In this document: in pieces, positions 6,075 through 13,918 of the stretch
How positions within the stretch are numbered: the first letter of the stretch is position 1
Layout: the number at the start of each line of letters is the position of its first letter
DNA from: Mycoplasmatota bacterium
GTDB taxonomy: Bacteria > Bacillota_I > Bacilli_A > RF39 > UBA660
Reading direction: 5' to 3'
Assembly (NCBI GenBank): GCA_012840755.1
Contig: DUWA01000063.1
Coordinates: forward strand, 1-17,846
Length of the DNA stretch: 17,846 nucleotides
Translations under genes and position numbers: made by a program
The notes under the pieces: generated by a model
The model's input: only the letters and a program-made list of their open reading frames with translations
Told to the model about the DNA's origin: nothing
The model's database searches: none

Positions 6075-7070
6075 ATGACATTTAAATATAATAACGTTTA
6101 TATAAATGCTACCGGAACAGTTTCAGGACCATTTGAAAATAATGGACCAATAGGAAAATATTTTGATAAAAGTTATCAAGATATGTACTTTAAAACAACA
6201 TCTTGGGAAAAAGCAGAAACAAGATCAATTATAGATTCAGTTGATATATTGCTAAATAAAATAACTAAGACTAAAAAAGATATAGATTTATTTATTGCTG
6301 GAGATTTATTAAATCAATTAGTAGCTTCAAATTATGCTGCGTCATCACTTGGAATACCTTTTTTAGGAGTTTATAATGCTTGTGCAACTAGTGTAGAAGG
6401 CTTAATAATTGGTTCAAACATGATTGAATCAAATCAGATAAAAAACTGTATAGTATCGACATCATCTCATAATAATTCTTCAGAGAAGCAATTTAGATAT
6501 CCTGTTGAATATGGTGGTCCTAAAAAGAAAACAGCAACTTTCACTGTGACTGGAGCAGGTAGTGCATATTTATCCTACAATAAAGAGGGAGTTAAAATAG
6601 AAAGTGCAACTGTTGGTAAAGTTGTGGATTTAGGAGTAAAAGATGTTAATAATATGGGGGCTGTAATGGCTCCTGCAGCAGCATGGGTAATCAATAAACA
6701 TCTCAACGATACTAAAAGAAAGATTGATTATTATGATTTAGTTTTAACAGGGGACTTAGGAATATATGGTAGAGAGATTTTAAAGGATTATATGAAAACT
6801 GAGTATGGTATAACACTTAAAAATTATGAAGATTGTGGATTAATAATTTTTGATCGAAATACTCAACCAGTTTATGCTGGAGCAAGTGGTGCAGGATGTG
6901 TTCCTTTAGTCACCTATGGTTATATATTTAACAAATTAAAGAAAAAGGAATTAAGCAGAGTATTAGTAGTAGCAACAGGTGCTTTGTTTTCACAAACAGT
7001 AGTAAATGAAAAAAGTACGCTACCTGGTATAGCTCATGCTATTAGTTTGGAGGCGCTAGATTTAGAATGA
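6075..7070 (+). CDS. spoVAD: Stage V sporulation protein AD (DPA-binding, thiolase fold)
   Basis: 331 aa, full family length. ATG 6075 follows SD AGGAGG in the end of spoVAC. It has a thiolase/ketosynthase-like fold: TGTVSGPFENNGPIGKYFD at the N-terminus, then the nucleophile-elbow-like VYNACATSVEGL with Cys103, then STSSHNNSSEKQFRYPVEYG, TFTVTGAGSAYLS and a C-terminal SGAGCVPLV. SpoVAD is peripheral on the outer face of the forespore inner membrane and binds dipicolinic acid. No acyl-CoA enzyme context is present, so a metabolic thiolase is unlikely. The stop overlaps the spoVAE start (ATGA, 7067-7070), which suggests translational coupling and a fixed ratio of subunits. Confidence 0.95.
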   Translation: MTFKYNNVYINATGTVSGPFENNGPIGKYFDKSYQDMYFKTTSWEKAETRSIIDSVDILLNKITKTKKDIDLFIAGDLLNQLVASNYAASSLGIPFLGVYNACATSVEGLIIGSNMIESNQIKNCIVSTSSHNNSSEKQFRYPVEYGGPKKKTATFTVTGAGSAYLSYNKEGVKIESATVGKVVDLGVKDVNNMGAVMAPAAAWVINKHLNDTKRKIDYYDLVLTGDLGIYGREILKDYMKTEYGITLKNYEDCGLIIFDRNTQPVYAGASGAGCVPLVTYGYIFNKLKKKELSRVLVVATGALFSQTVVNEKSTLPGIAHAISLEALDLE

Positions 7071-7417
7071 TATATTTAAATGCATTTATATTTTGTGGAA
7101 TTGTTTGTGTAATTGGACAAATAATATTAGACAACACTAAGTTAACTCCAGGTCATGTTACAGCACTTTTAGTTGTTGTAGGGTCATTTTTAGATACATT
7201 TAGTATATATGATAAATTTATCATATGGGCTGGTGGTGGAGCAATGGTGCCTATTACCAGTTTCGGACATTTATTAATCCATGGTGCTTTAGATACTGCC
7301 AATGATATAGGATTTATGGGTTTAATGGTTGGAATGTTTGATTTAACTGCATCTGGAATTACCTCAGCTATAATTTTTTCATTCTTTCTATCGCTTATAT
7401 TTAAACCTAAAAGTTAA
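7067..7417 (+). CDS. spoVAEb: Stage V sporulation protein AE (SpoVAEb type)
   Basis: 116 aa, the SpoVAEb length, with the motifs GQIILDNTKLTPGHVTA and MVPITSFGHLLIHGALD. It has three or four hydrophobic segments and a short basic C-terminus (FKPKS). It is a shorter relative of SpoVAC, with VPITxFxH in both. SpoVAC, D and E form the minimal channel set seen in Clostridia; SpoVAA, AB and AF are not present here. It closes the operon, and its stop TAA (7415-7417) runs directly into the terminator. Confidence 0.92.
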   Translation: MIYLNAFIFCGIVCVIGQIILDNTKLTPGHVTALLVVVGSFLDTFSIYDKFIIWAGGGAMVPITSFGHLLIHGALDTANDIGFMGLMVGMFDLTASGITSAIIFSFFLSLIFKPKS

Positions 7418-7444
7418 TAAAAGCAAATTGCTTTTATTTTTTTT
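7416..7444 (+). terminator. Terminator of the spoVA operon
   Basis: AATAAAAGC (7416-7424) pairs with GCTTTTATT (7430-7438) around a 5-nt loop, followed by T-run 7437-7444. It overlaps the spoVAEb stop codon. Confidence 0.85.
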
Positions 7445-7510
7445 ATTCCAATTAATAAATCTAAAACAAGAATTATTTTCAAATTTAGTTTTGTTAAGAC
7501 TATACAAATT

Positions 7511-7539
7511 GTCCTATTATTAGTATTTTTACATATAAT
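7511..7539 (+). promoter_or_regulatory. Sigma-E-type promoter of spoVD-mraY-spoVE
   Basis: GTCCTATT (7511-7518), 13-nt spacer, CATATAAT (7532-7539). The sigma-E pattern is GTCATATT / CATACAAT, so each box differs at one base. spoVD is sigma-E-dependent in B. subtilis. A competing sigma-A reading exists: TTGTTA (7491-7496), 18 nt, TATTAT (7515-7520), so vegetative expression cannot be excluded. Confidence 0.55.
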
Positions 7540-7556
7540 TTTCTAAGAGGTGTTAT

Positions 7557-9464
7557 ATGTTTTTCAGAAATATACATATTAGAATTAAAATTATATTAGT
7601 AGTATTGGTACTACTTTTTATATTAATAATAGGAAAAGTTTTTTATATTCAAGTAATTCAATACGAAAAATTAAATGAGTATGCTAATGGTCTTTGGAGT
7701 AGAAATTTGCCTATTGAAGCAAATAGAGGTGTTATATATGATAGAAATAATGTAATAGTTGCTGGAAATGTAACAACAACATCGTTAGTATTAATTCCTA
7801 ATCAAATTATTAACAAACAACTAACAGCTCAAAAATTAAGCGAAGTTTTAAATATTACATATGATGAAATGGCTAAACATGTTAATAAGAAAACCTCAAT
7901 TGAACGAGTTCATCCTGAAGGAAGAAGGCTTTCTTATGATGTTGCTGATAGAATATATGATTTAAAATTACCTGGTGTGTACTTAGTAAAGGAAGCTAAA
8001 AGATATTATCCATATGATACTTATATGTCACATACTTTAGGATTTGTTGGTATTGATAACCAGGGTTTAAGTGGACTTGAATTAATGTACGATAATTATT
8101 TAACTGGAAGTAGTGGAGCTATAAAATATTTTAGTGATGCAAAAGGAAATAGATTACAATTATCAGAGATATACCAAAAGCCACAAGATGGAGTTAATAT
8201 AACTTTAACGATAAATCATAATATTCAATTATCACTTGAAAGAGAATTAAATAACGCAATGGCCAAATATAACCCTGATCAAGCAATAGGAATAGTAATG
8301 AATCCAAAAACAGGAGAAATATTAGCAATGTCATCGCGTCCAAATTTCTCACCTAGCAATTATAAGGATTATACAGTAGAGGAAATCAATAGAAATTTAC
8401 CAATTTGGGCAACATATGAACCAGGATCAACATTTAAAATTATCACATTAGCTGCTTCACTTGAAGAAAAAATTGTAGATTTACAAAATGATACTTTTCA
8501 TGATTCGGGTAGTATTAGGGTAGAAAATGCAAAATTACATTGTTGGAAACATGGCGGACATGGGGCTCAGACATATCTTCAAGTAGTAGAAAATTCATGT
8601 AATCCTGGTTTTGTTAATCTAGGATTAAAATTAGGAAAAGAAACACTATTTAATTACATTGATAAATTTGGCTTTGGAAAGAAAACAGGTATAGATTTAA
8701 ACGGTGAAGGTAGTGGAATAATATTTAAGTTAGATAGAGTTGGACCTGTCGAACTTGCAACAACCGCATTTGGGCAAGGTGTATCAGTTACCCCAATTCA
8801 ACAAATAACTGCTGTAAGTGCAATAATTAACGGTGGTATTTTATATAAACCATATATTGTTAAAAGTTTAAATGAGCCAGAAACAAATACAGTGATAAAG
8901 GAAAATAAGCCTAGCATAATAAGAAAAGTTATAAGTGAAGAAACAAGTGAAAAAGTTAGGTACGCACTTGAGAGTGTTGTTGCAAACGGGACTGGTAGGC
9001 CTGCTTATATTAGTAGTTATAGAGTTGGTGGTAAAACTGGAACAGCTCAAAAAGTAAAAGACGGAAAGTATATGGTTGGAAATTATATAGTTTCATTTAT
9101 CGGATTTTTACCAGCTGATGATCCTGAAGTTATTGTTTACGTTGCTGTTGATAATGCAAAAGGTGTAACACAATATGGGGGAACTATTGCAGCTCCAATA
9201 GTGCGAAGTGTATTATTAGATTCTATTGATATTTTAGGAATAGAAAAAAGAGATGATGGATTACCAAAAAATTATAATTATTTAGACAGAAGATATGCAG
9301 AAGTTCCTAATGTTATAGGACTTGATGCCTCTGAAGCAGTAAAATTATTAAAAAGCTTTAAAGTCGAATTTAGTGGAAGCGGAAATAAGGTTACTTATCA
9401 AAGTCCAGCAGCTAATACTCAGATTTATGAAGGAGAGACAATAAGGCTACTTTTAAATGAATAG
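7557..9464 (+). CDS. spoVD: Sporulation-specific class B penicillin-binding protein SpoVD
   Basis: 635 aa from ATG 7557 (SD AAGAGGTG). One N-terminal membrane anchor (about 8-32) leads into the PBP dimerisation domain, which starts with NRGVIYDRN. The transpeptidase domain has the three active-site motifs: STFK (Ser291, Lys294), SCN (347-349) and KTG (493-495). A single PASTA domain is at about 580-635. Cys329 (LHCW) and Cys348 (in SCN) are 19 residues apart, as are the pair in B. subtilis SpoVD that forms a disulfide reduced by StoA. That pair and the neighbouring spoVE distinguish it from the division enzyme PBP2B/FtsI. It crosslinks spore cortex peptidoglycan, in partnership with SpoVE. 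Its last codons overlap an upstream ATG of the mraY frame; the next gene is translationally adjacent. Confidence 0.92.
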   Translation: MFFRNIHIRIKIILVVLVLLFILIIGKVFYIQVIQYEKLNEYANGLWSRNLPIEANRGVIYDRNNVIVAGNVTTTSLVLIPNQIINKQLTAQKLSEVLNITYDEMAKHVNKKTSIERVHPEGRRLSYDVADRIYDLKLPGVYLVKEAKRYYPYDTYMSHTLGFVGIDNQGLSGLELMYDNYLTGSSGAIKYFSDAKGNRLQLSEIYQKPQDGVNITLTINHNIQLSLERELNNAMAKYNPDQAIGIVMNPKTGEILAMSSRPNFSPSNYKDYTVEEINRNLPIWATYEPGSTFKIITLAASLEEKIVDLQNDTFHDSGSIRVENAKLHCWKHGGHGAQTYLQVVENSCNPGFVNLGLKLGKETLFNYIDKFGFGKKTGIDLNGEGSGIIFKLDRVGPVELATTAFGQGVSVTPIQQITAVSAIINGGILYKPYIVKSLNEPETNTVIKENKPSIIRKVISEETSEKVRYALESVVANGTGRPAYISSYRVGGKTGTAQKVKDGKYMVGNYIVSFIGFLPADDPEVIVYVAVDNAKGVTQYGGTIAAPIVRSVLLDSIDILGIEKRDDGLPKNYNYLDRRYAEVPNVIGLDASEAVKLLKSFKVEFSGSGNKVTYQSPAANTQIYEGETIRLLLNE

Positions 9465-9474
9465 GAGTGATATG

Positions 9475-10467
9475 ATGAATATAATAACTAAATCTAGTCT
9501 TGTAATGTTAACAACTTTTATTATATCTGTTATATTTGGTTTAATTTTAATCCCATTTTTACAAAAATTAAAAGCAGGGCAAAGGGTAAGTATTTATCTG
9601 GAAAGAACTCATACAAACAAAAATGGCACACCAACTATGGGAGGACTAATTTTTATAATTCCAACATTTCTAATAATTCTTATATTTTTGTATTTTAAAA
9701 AAATTGAATTCAATTATAATTTGTTAATAGTTTTGTTTACTTTTTTAAGTTATTCATTCATTGGATTTATTGATGACTTTTTAATAATAAAAAGAAAAAA
9801 CAATAATGGATTAAAGGAAGGTACAAAACTTATCATGCAATTAGTAGTTGCAGTAATATTTTTCTACTTATTTATGATTGCTAATAACGAACCACTTTTG
9901 TGGGTTCATACACTAAATATAAAGATAAATATAGGTTGGTTATATGGAATATTTATATTGCTAGTATTAGTTTCTACATCTAATGCAGTCAATATAACAG
10001 ATGGACTTGATGGGTTAGCAGGAGGACTATCATTAATAGCTTTCTTAACATTTGGTATAATAGCATGGGATACTGGATGGCTAGATGGATATGAAAGTAT
10101 CGCTCTGTTTATCTTTTCTTTATCAGGAGCGTTATTAGGATTTCTATTGTATAACTCAAGTCCTGCTAAAATTTTTATGGGAGATACTGGATCACTAGCA
10201 CTTGGGGCAACATTAGGTACAATTGCAATACTTACAAGACATGAAATATTATTAATTTTAATAGGATTTGTATTTGTGATAGAGACTCTTAGTTGTGTTA
10301 TACAAAGAATATATTATAAGTTTACTAAAAAGAGAATTTTTCCTATGACACCTATTCACCACACTTTCGAAAAAATGGGTTGGAGTGAAAAGGATATCGT
10401 AAAATTATTTTGGGTAATTGGTCTTATATGTTCGTTATTGGCAATTGCATATGGAGTATGGTTATGA
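9475..10467 (+). CDS. mraY: Phospho-N-acetylmuramoyl-pentapeptide-transferase MraY
   Basis: 330 aa, about ten membrane segments. Motifs: THTNKNGTPTMGG near the N-terminus; FIDDFLIIKRKNNNGL with the Mg-binding Asp pair; NAVNITDGLDGLAGG; IFMGDTGSLALGA; and TPIHHTFEKMGWSE near the C-terminus. It transfers phospho-MurNAc-pentapeptide from UDP to undecaprenyl phosphate to give lipid I. ATG 9475 is 7 nt after the SD AGGAG (9463-9467); ATG 9472 is also possible. The ATG at 9457 is upstream of the SD, inside spoVD, and rejected. It sits between spoVD and spoVE with no murE, murD or murG, so it may be a cortex-specific copy or the only copy. Confidence 0.95.
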   Translation: MNIITKSSLVMLTTFIISVIFGLILIPFLQKLKAGQRVSIYLERTHTNKNGTPTMGGLIFIIPTFLIILIFLYFKKIEFNYNLLIVLFTFLSYSFIGFIDDFLIIKRKNNNGLKEGTKLIMQLVVAVIFFYLFMIANNEPLLWVHTLNIKINIGWLYGIFILLVLVSTSNAVNITDGLDGLAGGLSLIAFLTFGIIAWDTGWLDGYESIALFIFSLSGALLGFLLYNSSPAKIFMGDTGSLALGATLGTIAILTRHEILLILIGFVFVIETLSCVIQRIYYKFTKKRIFPMTPIHHTFEKMGWSEKDIVKLFWVIGLICSLLAIAYGVWL

Positions 10468-11555
10468 GAAAAAACAGTTTTGAAATTACGTTATTTATAG
10501 CAGTTTTGATAATAACTATATTTGGTCTTTTGATGATTTATTCGGCTTCATATATTTGGGCAGAATATAAATTTAATGATCCATATAAATTTGTTAAAAA
10601 TCAAGGTATTTTCTTTCTATTGGGGACATTTATGATGATTTATATAAGTAAAATCAATTATAGAATATATTACAAAAAAGCCAATATTTTGCTTTTAGGT
10701 TGTGTTGTTTTATTAATATTAGTATTAGTACCGGGAATAGGAACTGTAAGAAACGGTAGCCGAAGTTGGTTTGGAATTGGTTCATTCGGAATTCAGCCTA
10801 GTGAATTTACTAAAATAGCTCTTATAATTTTCACATCTAAATATTTAACTAATAACGAAAAAGATATGAAACATATTAAAAAAGGTGTTTTACCAATATT
10901 AGTTATAACAATTTTAATATTTGGATTAATAATGCTTCAACCTGATTTTGGAACAGGTAGTATTATAATTATGTCAATAATCGGATTATTGTATATAGGA
11001 AATGTTGATTTTAAGTTTTTCTTTAAAATAGGACTAATAGGATTAATAGGTATTACTATATTAATAGTAATAGCGCCATATAGATTGGCTAGAATTTTAT
11101 CGTTTTTAGATCCATGGAGTGATCCTTTAGGTAGTGGATTTCAAATAATTCAATCTTTATATGCTATTGGTCCAGGTGGGTTATTAGGATTTGGTTTTCT
11201 AAATTCTAGACAAAAGCATTTTTATCTTCCTGAACCTCAAACAGATTTTATATTTTCTATAATAAGTGAGGAATTTGGATTTTTAGGTGTTATTATTGTT
11301 GCAGGTTTATTTTTAACTATCATATATCAGGGGCTGAAAATTTCTAGAAATTGTAATGATTTATTTGGTAAATATTTGAGTTTTGGCATTATCTTCCAAC
11401 TTGGCTTCCAAGCTGTTATGAACCTTATGGTAGTTGTTGGGTTAATACCAGTAACAGGTGTAACGCTTCCATTTCTATCATATGGGGGTAGTTCTTTGCT
11501 TGTTAGTATGGCTAGTATTGGAGTAGTCTTAAATATAAGTAGAAGTGTCAAATAG
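10464..11555 (+). CDS. spoVE: SEDS peptidoglycan glycosyltransferase SpoVE (FtsW/RodA family)
   Basis: 363 aa from ATG 10464, which overlaps the mraY stop (ATGA) and has GGAG at 10453-10456. An in-frame start at 10410 lies within mraY and has no SD. It has about ten membrane segments. SEDS motifs: SRSWFGIGSFGIQPSEFTKIA (about 99-119), LQPDFGTGS with the likely catalytic Asp161, SLYAIGPGGLLGFGFLNSRQ, LPEPQTDFIFSIISEEFGFLG (about 255-275) and LPFLSYGGSSLL (about 335-346). SEDS proteins polymerise lipid II into glycan strands together with a class B PBP, here SpoVD two genes upstream. SpoVE and FtsW cannot be separated by motifs alone. The pairing with spoVD makes SpoVE the better call. Confidence 0.88.
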   Translation: MRKNSFEITLFIAVLIITIFGLLMIYSASYIWAEYKFNDPYKFVKNQGIFFLLGTFMMIYISKINYRIYYKKANILLLGCVVLLILVLVPGIGTVRNGSRSWFGIGSFGIQPSEFTKIALIIFTSKYLTNNEKDMKHIKKGVLPILVITILIFGLIMLQPDFGTGSIIIMSIIGLLYIGNVDFKFFFKIGLIGLIGITILIVIAPYRLARILSFLDPWSDPLGSGFQIIQSLYAIGPGGLLGFGFLNSRQKHFYLPEPQTDFIFSIISEEFGFLGVIIVAGLFLTIIYQGLKISRNCNDLFGKYLSFGIIFQLGFQAVMNLMVVVGLIPVTGVTLPFLSYGGSSLLVSMASIGVVLNISRSVK

Positions 11556-11611
11556 ATATTAATATTTATCATAGTTTTAAAAATCATACAGCACTACAAT
11601 AAAAGATATTC

Positions 11612-11639
11612 AGAAACATAATTTATGTTTCTTTTTTTT
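11612..11639 (+). terminator. Terminator of the spoVD-mraY-spoVE operon
   Basis: AGAAACAT (11612-11619) pairs with ATGTTTCT (11625-11632) around AATTT, followed by T-run 11632-11639. It lies 57 nt after the spoVE stop. Confidence 0.85.
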
Positions 11640-11714
11640 AAAAATAAAACATCCTAAATTTTAATATAAACGTTATTAAAAAAACAAATGAATATTTATT
11701 TAACATATAATATA

Positions 11715-11740
11715 TGATATAATATAAAACAGATAGGATG
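11715..11740 (+). promoter_or_regulatory. Extended -10 promoter and SD of cysS
   Basis: TGATATAAT (11715-11723) is an extended -10 with a perfect TATAAT. No good -35 lies 17 nt upstream (TTTATT, 11695-11700). SD-like AGGATG (11735-11740) precedes ATG 11746. The leader would be under 20 nt, which leaves no room for a T-box riboswitch. Confidence 0.6.
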
Positions 11741-11745
11741 ATGTT

Positions 11746-13155
11746 ATGAGAGTTTATAATACCCTTACAAAACAAATTGAAGATTTTATTCCTTATGATG
11801 ATAAAGAAGTTAAAATGTATACATGTGGTCCAACCGTATATAACTACGCACATATAGGTAATTTAAGGACATATATATTTGAAGATGTACTTGAAAAAAC
11901 TTTAAATTATATTGGATATAATGTTAAAAGGGTTATGAATATTACTGATGTTGGGCATCTGTCTAGTGATTCGGATACTGGCGAAGATAAGATGTTAAAA
12001 GGTGCCGAAAGAGAAAATAAAACAGTTTATGAAATAGCTGAATATTATACGAATGCTTTTTTTAAAGATACAAATAAACTAAATATAAAAAAGCCAGAAA
12101 TAGTAGAAAAAGCTAGTGATCATATAAACCAATATATAGAAATAATCGAAAAACTTTTAGAAAAAAATATTGCTTATATATCAAACGGTAATGTTTATTT
12201 TGATATTTCCAAAACAAAAGATTATTATAAATTATCAGGGAAAAACAAAGATGAGCTTTTAATAGGAGCTAGAGAAGATGTTCAAGAGGATATATATAAA
12301 AAAAATCCAGCAGATTTTGTATTGTGGTTTACAGTCTCTAAATTTGAAAATCAAGCAATGAAATGGGATAGCCCATGGGGGGTAGGTTATCCAGGTTGGC
12401 ATATTGAATGTTCTGGGATAGCTATAAAATACTTAGGGGAACAATTAGATATTCATTGTGGAGGAATAGATAATATATTTCCTCATCACACAAATGAAAT
12501 AGCACAAAGTGAGTGTTATTTAGGTGATAAATGGTGTAAGTATTGGATGCATGGAGAACATTTGAATGATCAAACAGGTAAAATGAGTAAATCTAAAGGC
12601 GAATTTTTAACTTTATCACTTCTTGAGAAAAAAGGTTATAATCCGCTTGTGTATAGATTGTTTTGTTTACAATCCCATTACAGAAGACAGTTGGTTTTCT
12701 CGTATGAGGGGATGGATATAGCTAAAAATACATATAATAAACTTATAGGTAAAATTAAATTATTAAAGGATAATCCAGAAGGAGAAATACAACATGATCT
12801 TGCTAGCAATTTTAAAATCAAATTCAAAAAAACGATTGAAGATGATTTAAACACGTCAAGTAGTTTAACTGTACTATATGATGTTTTAAAAAGCGAATTA
12901 AATAATAAAACAAAACTATATTTAATAGAGGATTTTGATAAAGTTCTATCGTTAGACTTGATAGAACATAAAGAAATCGAAATTAGTGAAGAACAAAAAA
13001 AATATATAATGAAAAAAATTAGCGAGCGTAATGAGGCTAAAAAAAATAAAAATTTTGAATTGGCTGATAAAATAAGAGATGAGTTAAAACAAAATGGCAT
13101 AATAATTAAAGATACAAGGGAAGGAACAGAGTATAATATAATTAAGGAGGTATAA
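11746..13155 (+). CDS. cysS: Cysteine--tRNA ligase
   Basis: 469 aa, normal bacterial length. It is a class I synthetase that charges tRNA-Cys with cysteine using ATP. Visible motifs: YTCGPTVYNYAHIGN with Cys27 and the HIGN signature (36-39); GWHIECSGIA with Cys222; FPHHTNEIAQSE with His247 and Glu251; and KMSKS (279-283). Cys27, Cys222, His247 and Glu251 are the expected zinc ligands that select cysteine. The C-terminal helical region binds the tRNA (DDLNTSSSL, then KNFELADKIRDEL). Start ATG 11746 is followed at the 3' end by the SD of the next gene: AAGGAGG lies in the last codons, and only 2 nt separate the two coding regions. The usual Bacillus neighbours mrnC and rlmB are not here. Confidence 0.97.
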   Translation: MRVYNTLTKQIEDFIPYDDKEVKMYTCGPTVYNYAHIGNLRTYIFEDVLEKTLNYIGYNVKRVMNITDVGHLSSDSDTGEDKMLKGAERENKTVYEIAEYYTNAFFKDTNKLNIKKPEIVEKASDHINQYIEIIEKLLEKNIAYISNGNVYFDISKTKDYYKLSGKNKDELLIGAREDVQEDIYKKNPADFVLWFTVSKFENQAMKWDSPWGVGYPGWHIECSGIAIKYLGEQLDIHCGGIDNIFPHHTNEIAQSECYLGDKWCKYWMHGEHLNDQTGKMSKSKGEFLTLSLLEKKGYNPLVYRLFCLQSHYRRQLVFSYEGMDIAKNTYNKLIGKIKLLKDNPEGEIQHDLASNFKIKFKKTIEDDLNTSSSLTVLYDVLKSELNNKTKLYLIEDFDKVLSLDLIEHKEIEISEEQKKYIMKKISERNEAKKNKNFELADKIRDELKQNGIIIKDTREGTEYNIIKEV

Positions 13156-13157
13156 AT

Positions 13158-13853
13158 ATGTTATATGGTTATGAAAATGTATTTACAATATTGTTAATGT
13201 TTTTGGCAATTATAATTGTTACATACGCACAAGCAAAAGTAACAGGTTCTTATAGAAAATATAAAAATATAAAAAATACTAAAAATATATCTGGTTTTGA
13301 GGTGGCAAGAAAAATTTTAGATGCAAATGGTCTTTCTGATATACACATAGTCGAAACAAGAGGAGAATTGACAGATCATTACGATCCGTCTAGAAAAGTA
13401 ATAAGATTATCTAAAGATATATTTCATGGTACTTCTATTGCTGCTGCCTCAGTAGCTGCACATGAGGTTGGACATGCAATTCAAGATAAAGACAATTATG
13501 GATATATGAAAATTAGAGCCAAATTAGTTCCAGTTGTTAATCTAATTACGTATATAGGATATATAGTTATATTTATATCAGCATTATTTGGATCAGGTTT
13601 AGTTGGTGGAGTAGAAATTGGTATAGGCATTATATTAGCGACATTAATTTTTCAAATTGTAACATTACCAGTTGAATTTGATGCATCGAAAAGAGCTAAA
13701 CAAGAACTAATCAAATTAGATATTTTAGCAGATGGCGAAGTTGTAGGTGTTAAAGGTATGTTAGATGCTGCCGCACTGACGTATGTTGCAAGTGTTGTAT
13801 CAACTTTACTAAGCTTACTTCGCCTTGTTATTATGGCAAGAGAAAGGGATTAA
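13158..13853 (+). CDS. YugP-family membrane zinc metallopeptidase
   Basis: 231 aa. An N-terminal membrane helix (about 8-24) is followed by a soluble stretch (GFEVARKILDANGL, then DHYDPSRKVIRLS). The zinc motif is HEVGHAIQD (His102, Glu103, His106). Further hydrophobic segments lie at about 122-170 and 205-226. PVEFDASKRA (171-180) supplies the likely third ligand, Glu173. These match the neutral zinc metallopeptidase family typified by B. subtilis YugP, whose substrate is unknown. It is transcribed with cysS (2-nt gap, SD AAGGAGG at 13144-13150). The pairing gives no functional clue that I can see. The stop codon overlaps a terminator. Confidence 0.88.
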   Translation: MLYGYENVFTILLMFLAIIIVTYAQAKVTGSYRKYKNIKNTKNISGFEVARKILDANGLSDIHIVETRGELTDHYDPSRKVIRLSKDIFHGTSIAAASVAAHEVGHAIQDKDNYGYMKIRAKLVPVVNLITYIGYIVIFISALFGSGLVGGVEIGIGIILATLIFQIVTLPVEFDASKRAKQELIKLDILADGEVVGVKGMLDAAALTYVASVVSTLLSLLRLVIMARERD

Positions 13854-13872
13854 GGAATTATAATTCCTTTTT
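13852..13872 (+). terminator. Terminator of cysS-yugP operon
   Basis: AAGGAAT (13852-13858) pairs with ATTCCTT (13863-13869) around TATA, followed by T-run 13868-13872. It overlaps the stop codon (13851-13853). Confidence 0.75.
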
Positions 13873-13874
13873 AA

Positions 13875-13903
13875 TTGATTTAATATAATAAAAATAATAT
13901 AAT
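13875..13903 (+). promoter_or_regulatory. Sigma-A promoter of truB
   Basis: TTGATT (13875-13880), 17-nt spacer, TATAAT (13898-13903). The start codon ATG 13919 has SD GTGGTGAG (13908-13915). The promoter begins just 3 nt after the upstream terminator. Confidence 0.65.
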
Positions 13904-13918
13904 GTTTGTGGTGAGATT

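Noticed and set aside
7067..7417. SpoVAEb as an internal duplicate of SpoVAC indicating recent tandem duplication
   Set aside because: The two share only the known family motifs and differ in length; this is the ancient paralogy seen in all SpoVA operons.
8747..8753. Second TGTCGAA (Spo0A-box core)
   Set aside because: It is inside the spoVD coding sequence and is explained by codons; treated as chance.
11640..11745. T-box riboswitch before cysS
   Set aside because: The promoter -10 is only about 23 nt from the start codon, so there is no leader long enough.
12678..13100. 140-aa minus-strand frame opposite cysS
   Set aside because: Ser/Leu/Phe-rich antisense shadow; cysS is complete and conserved in this region.
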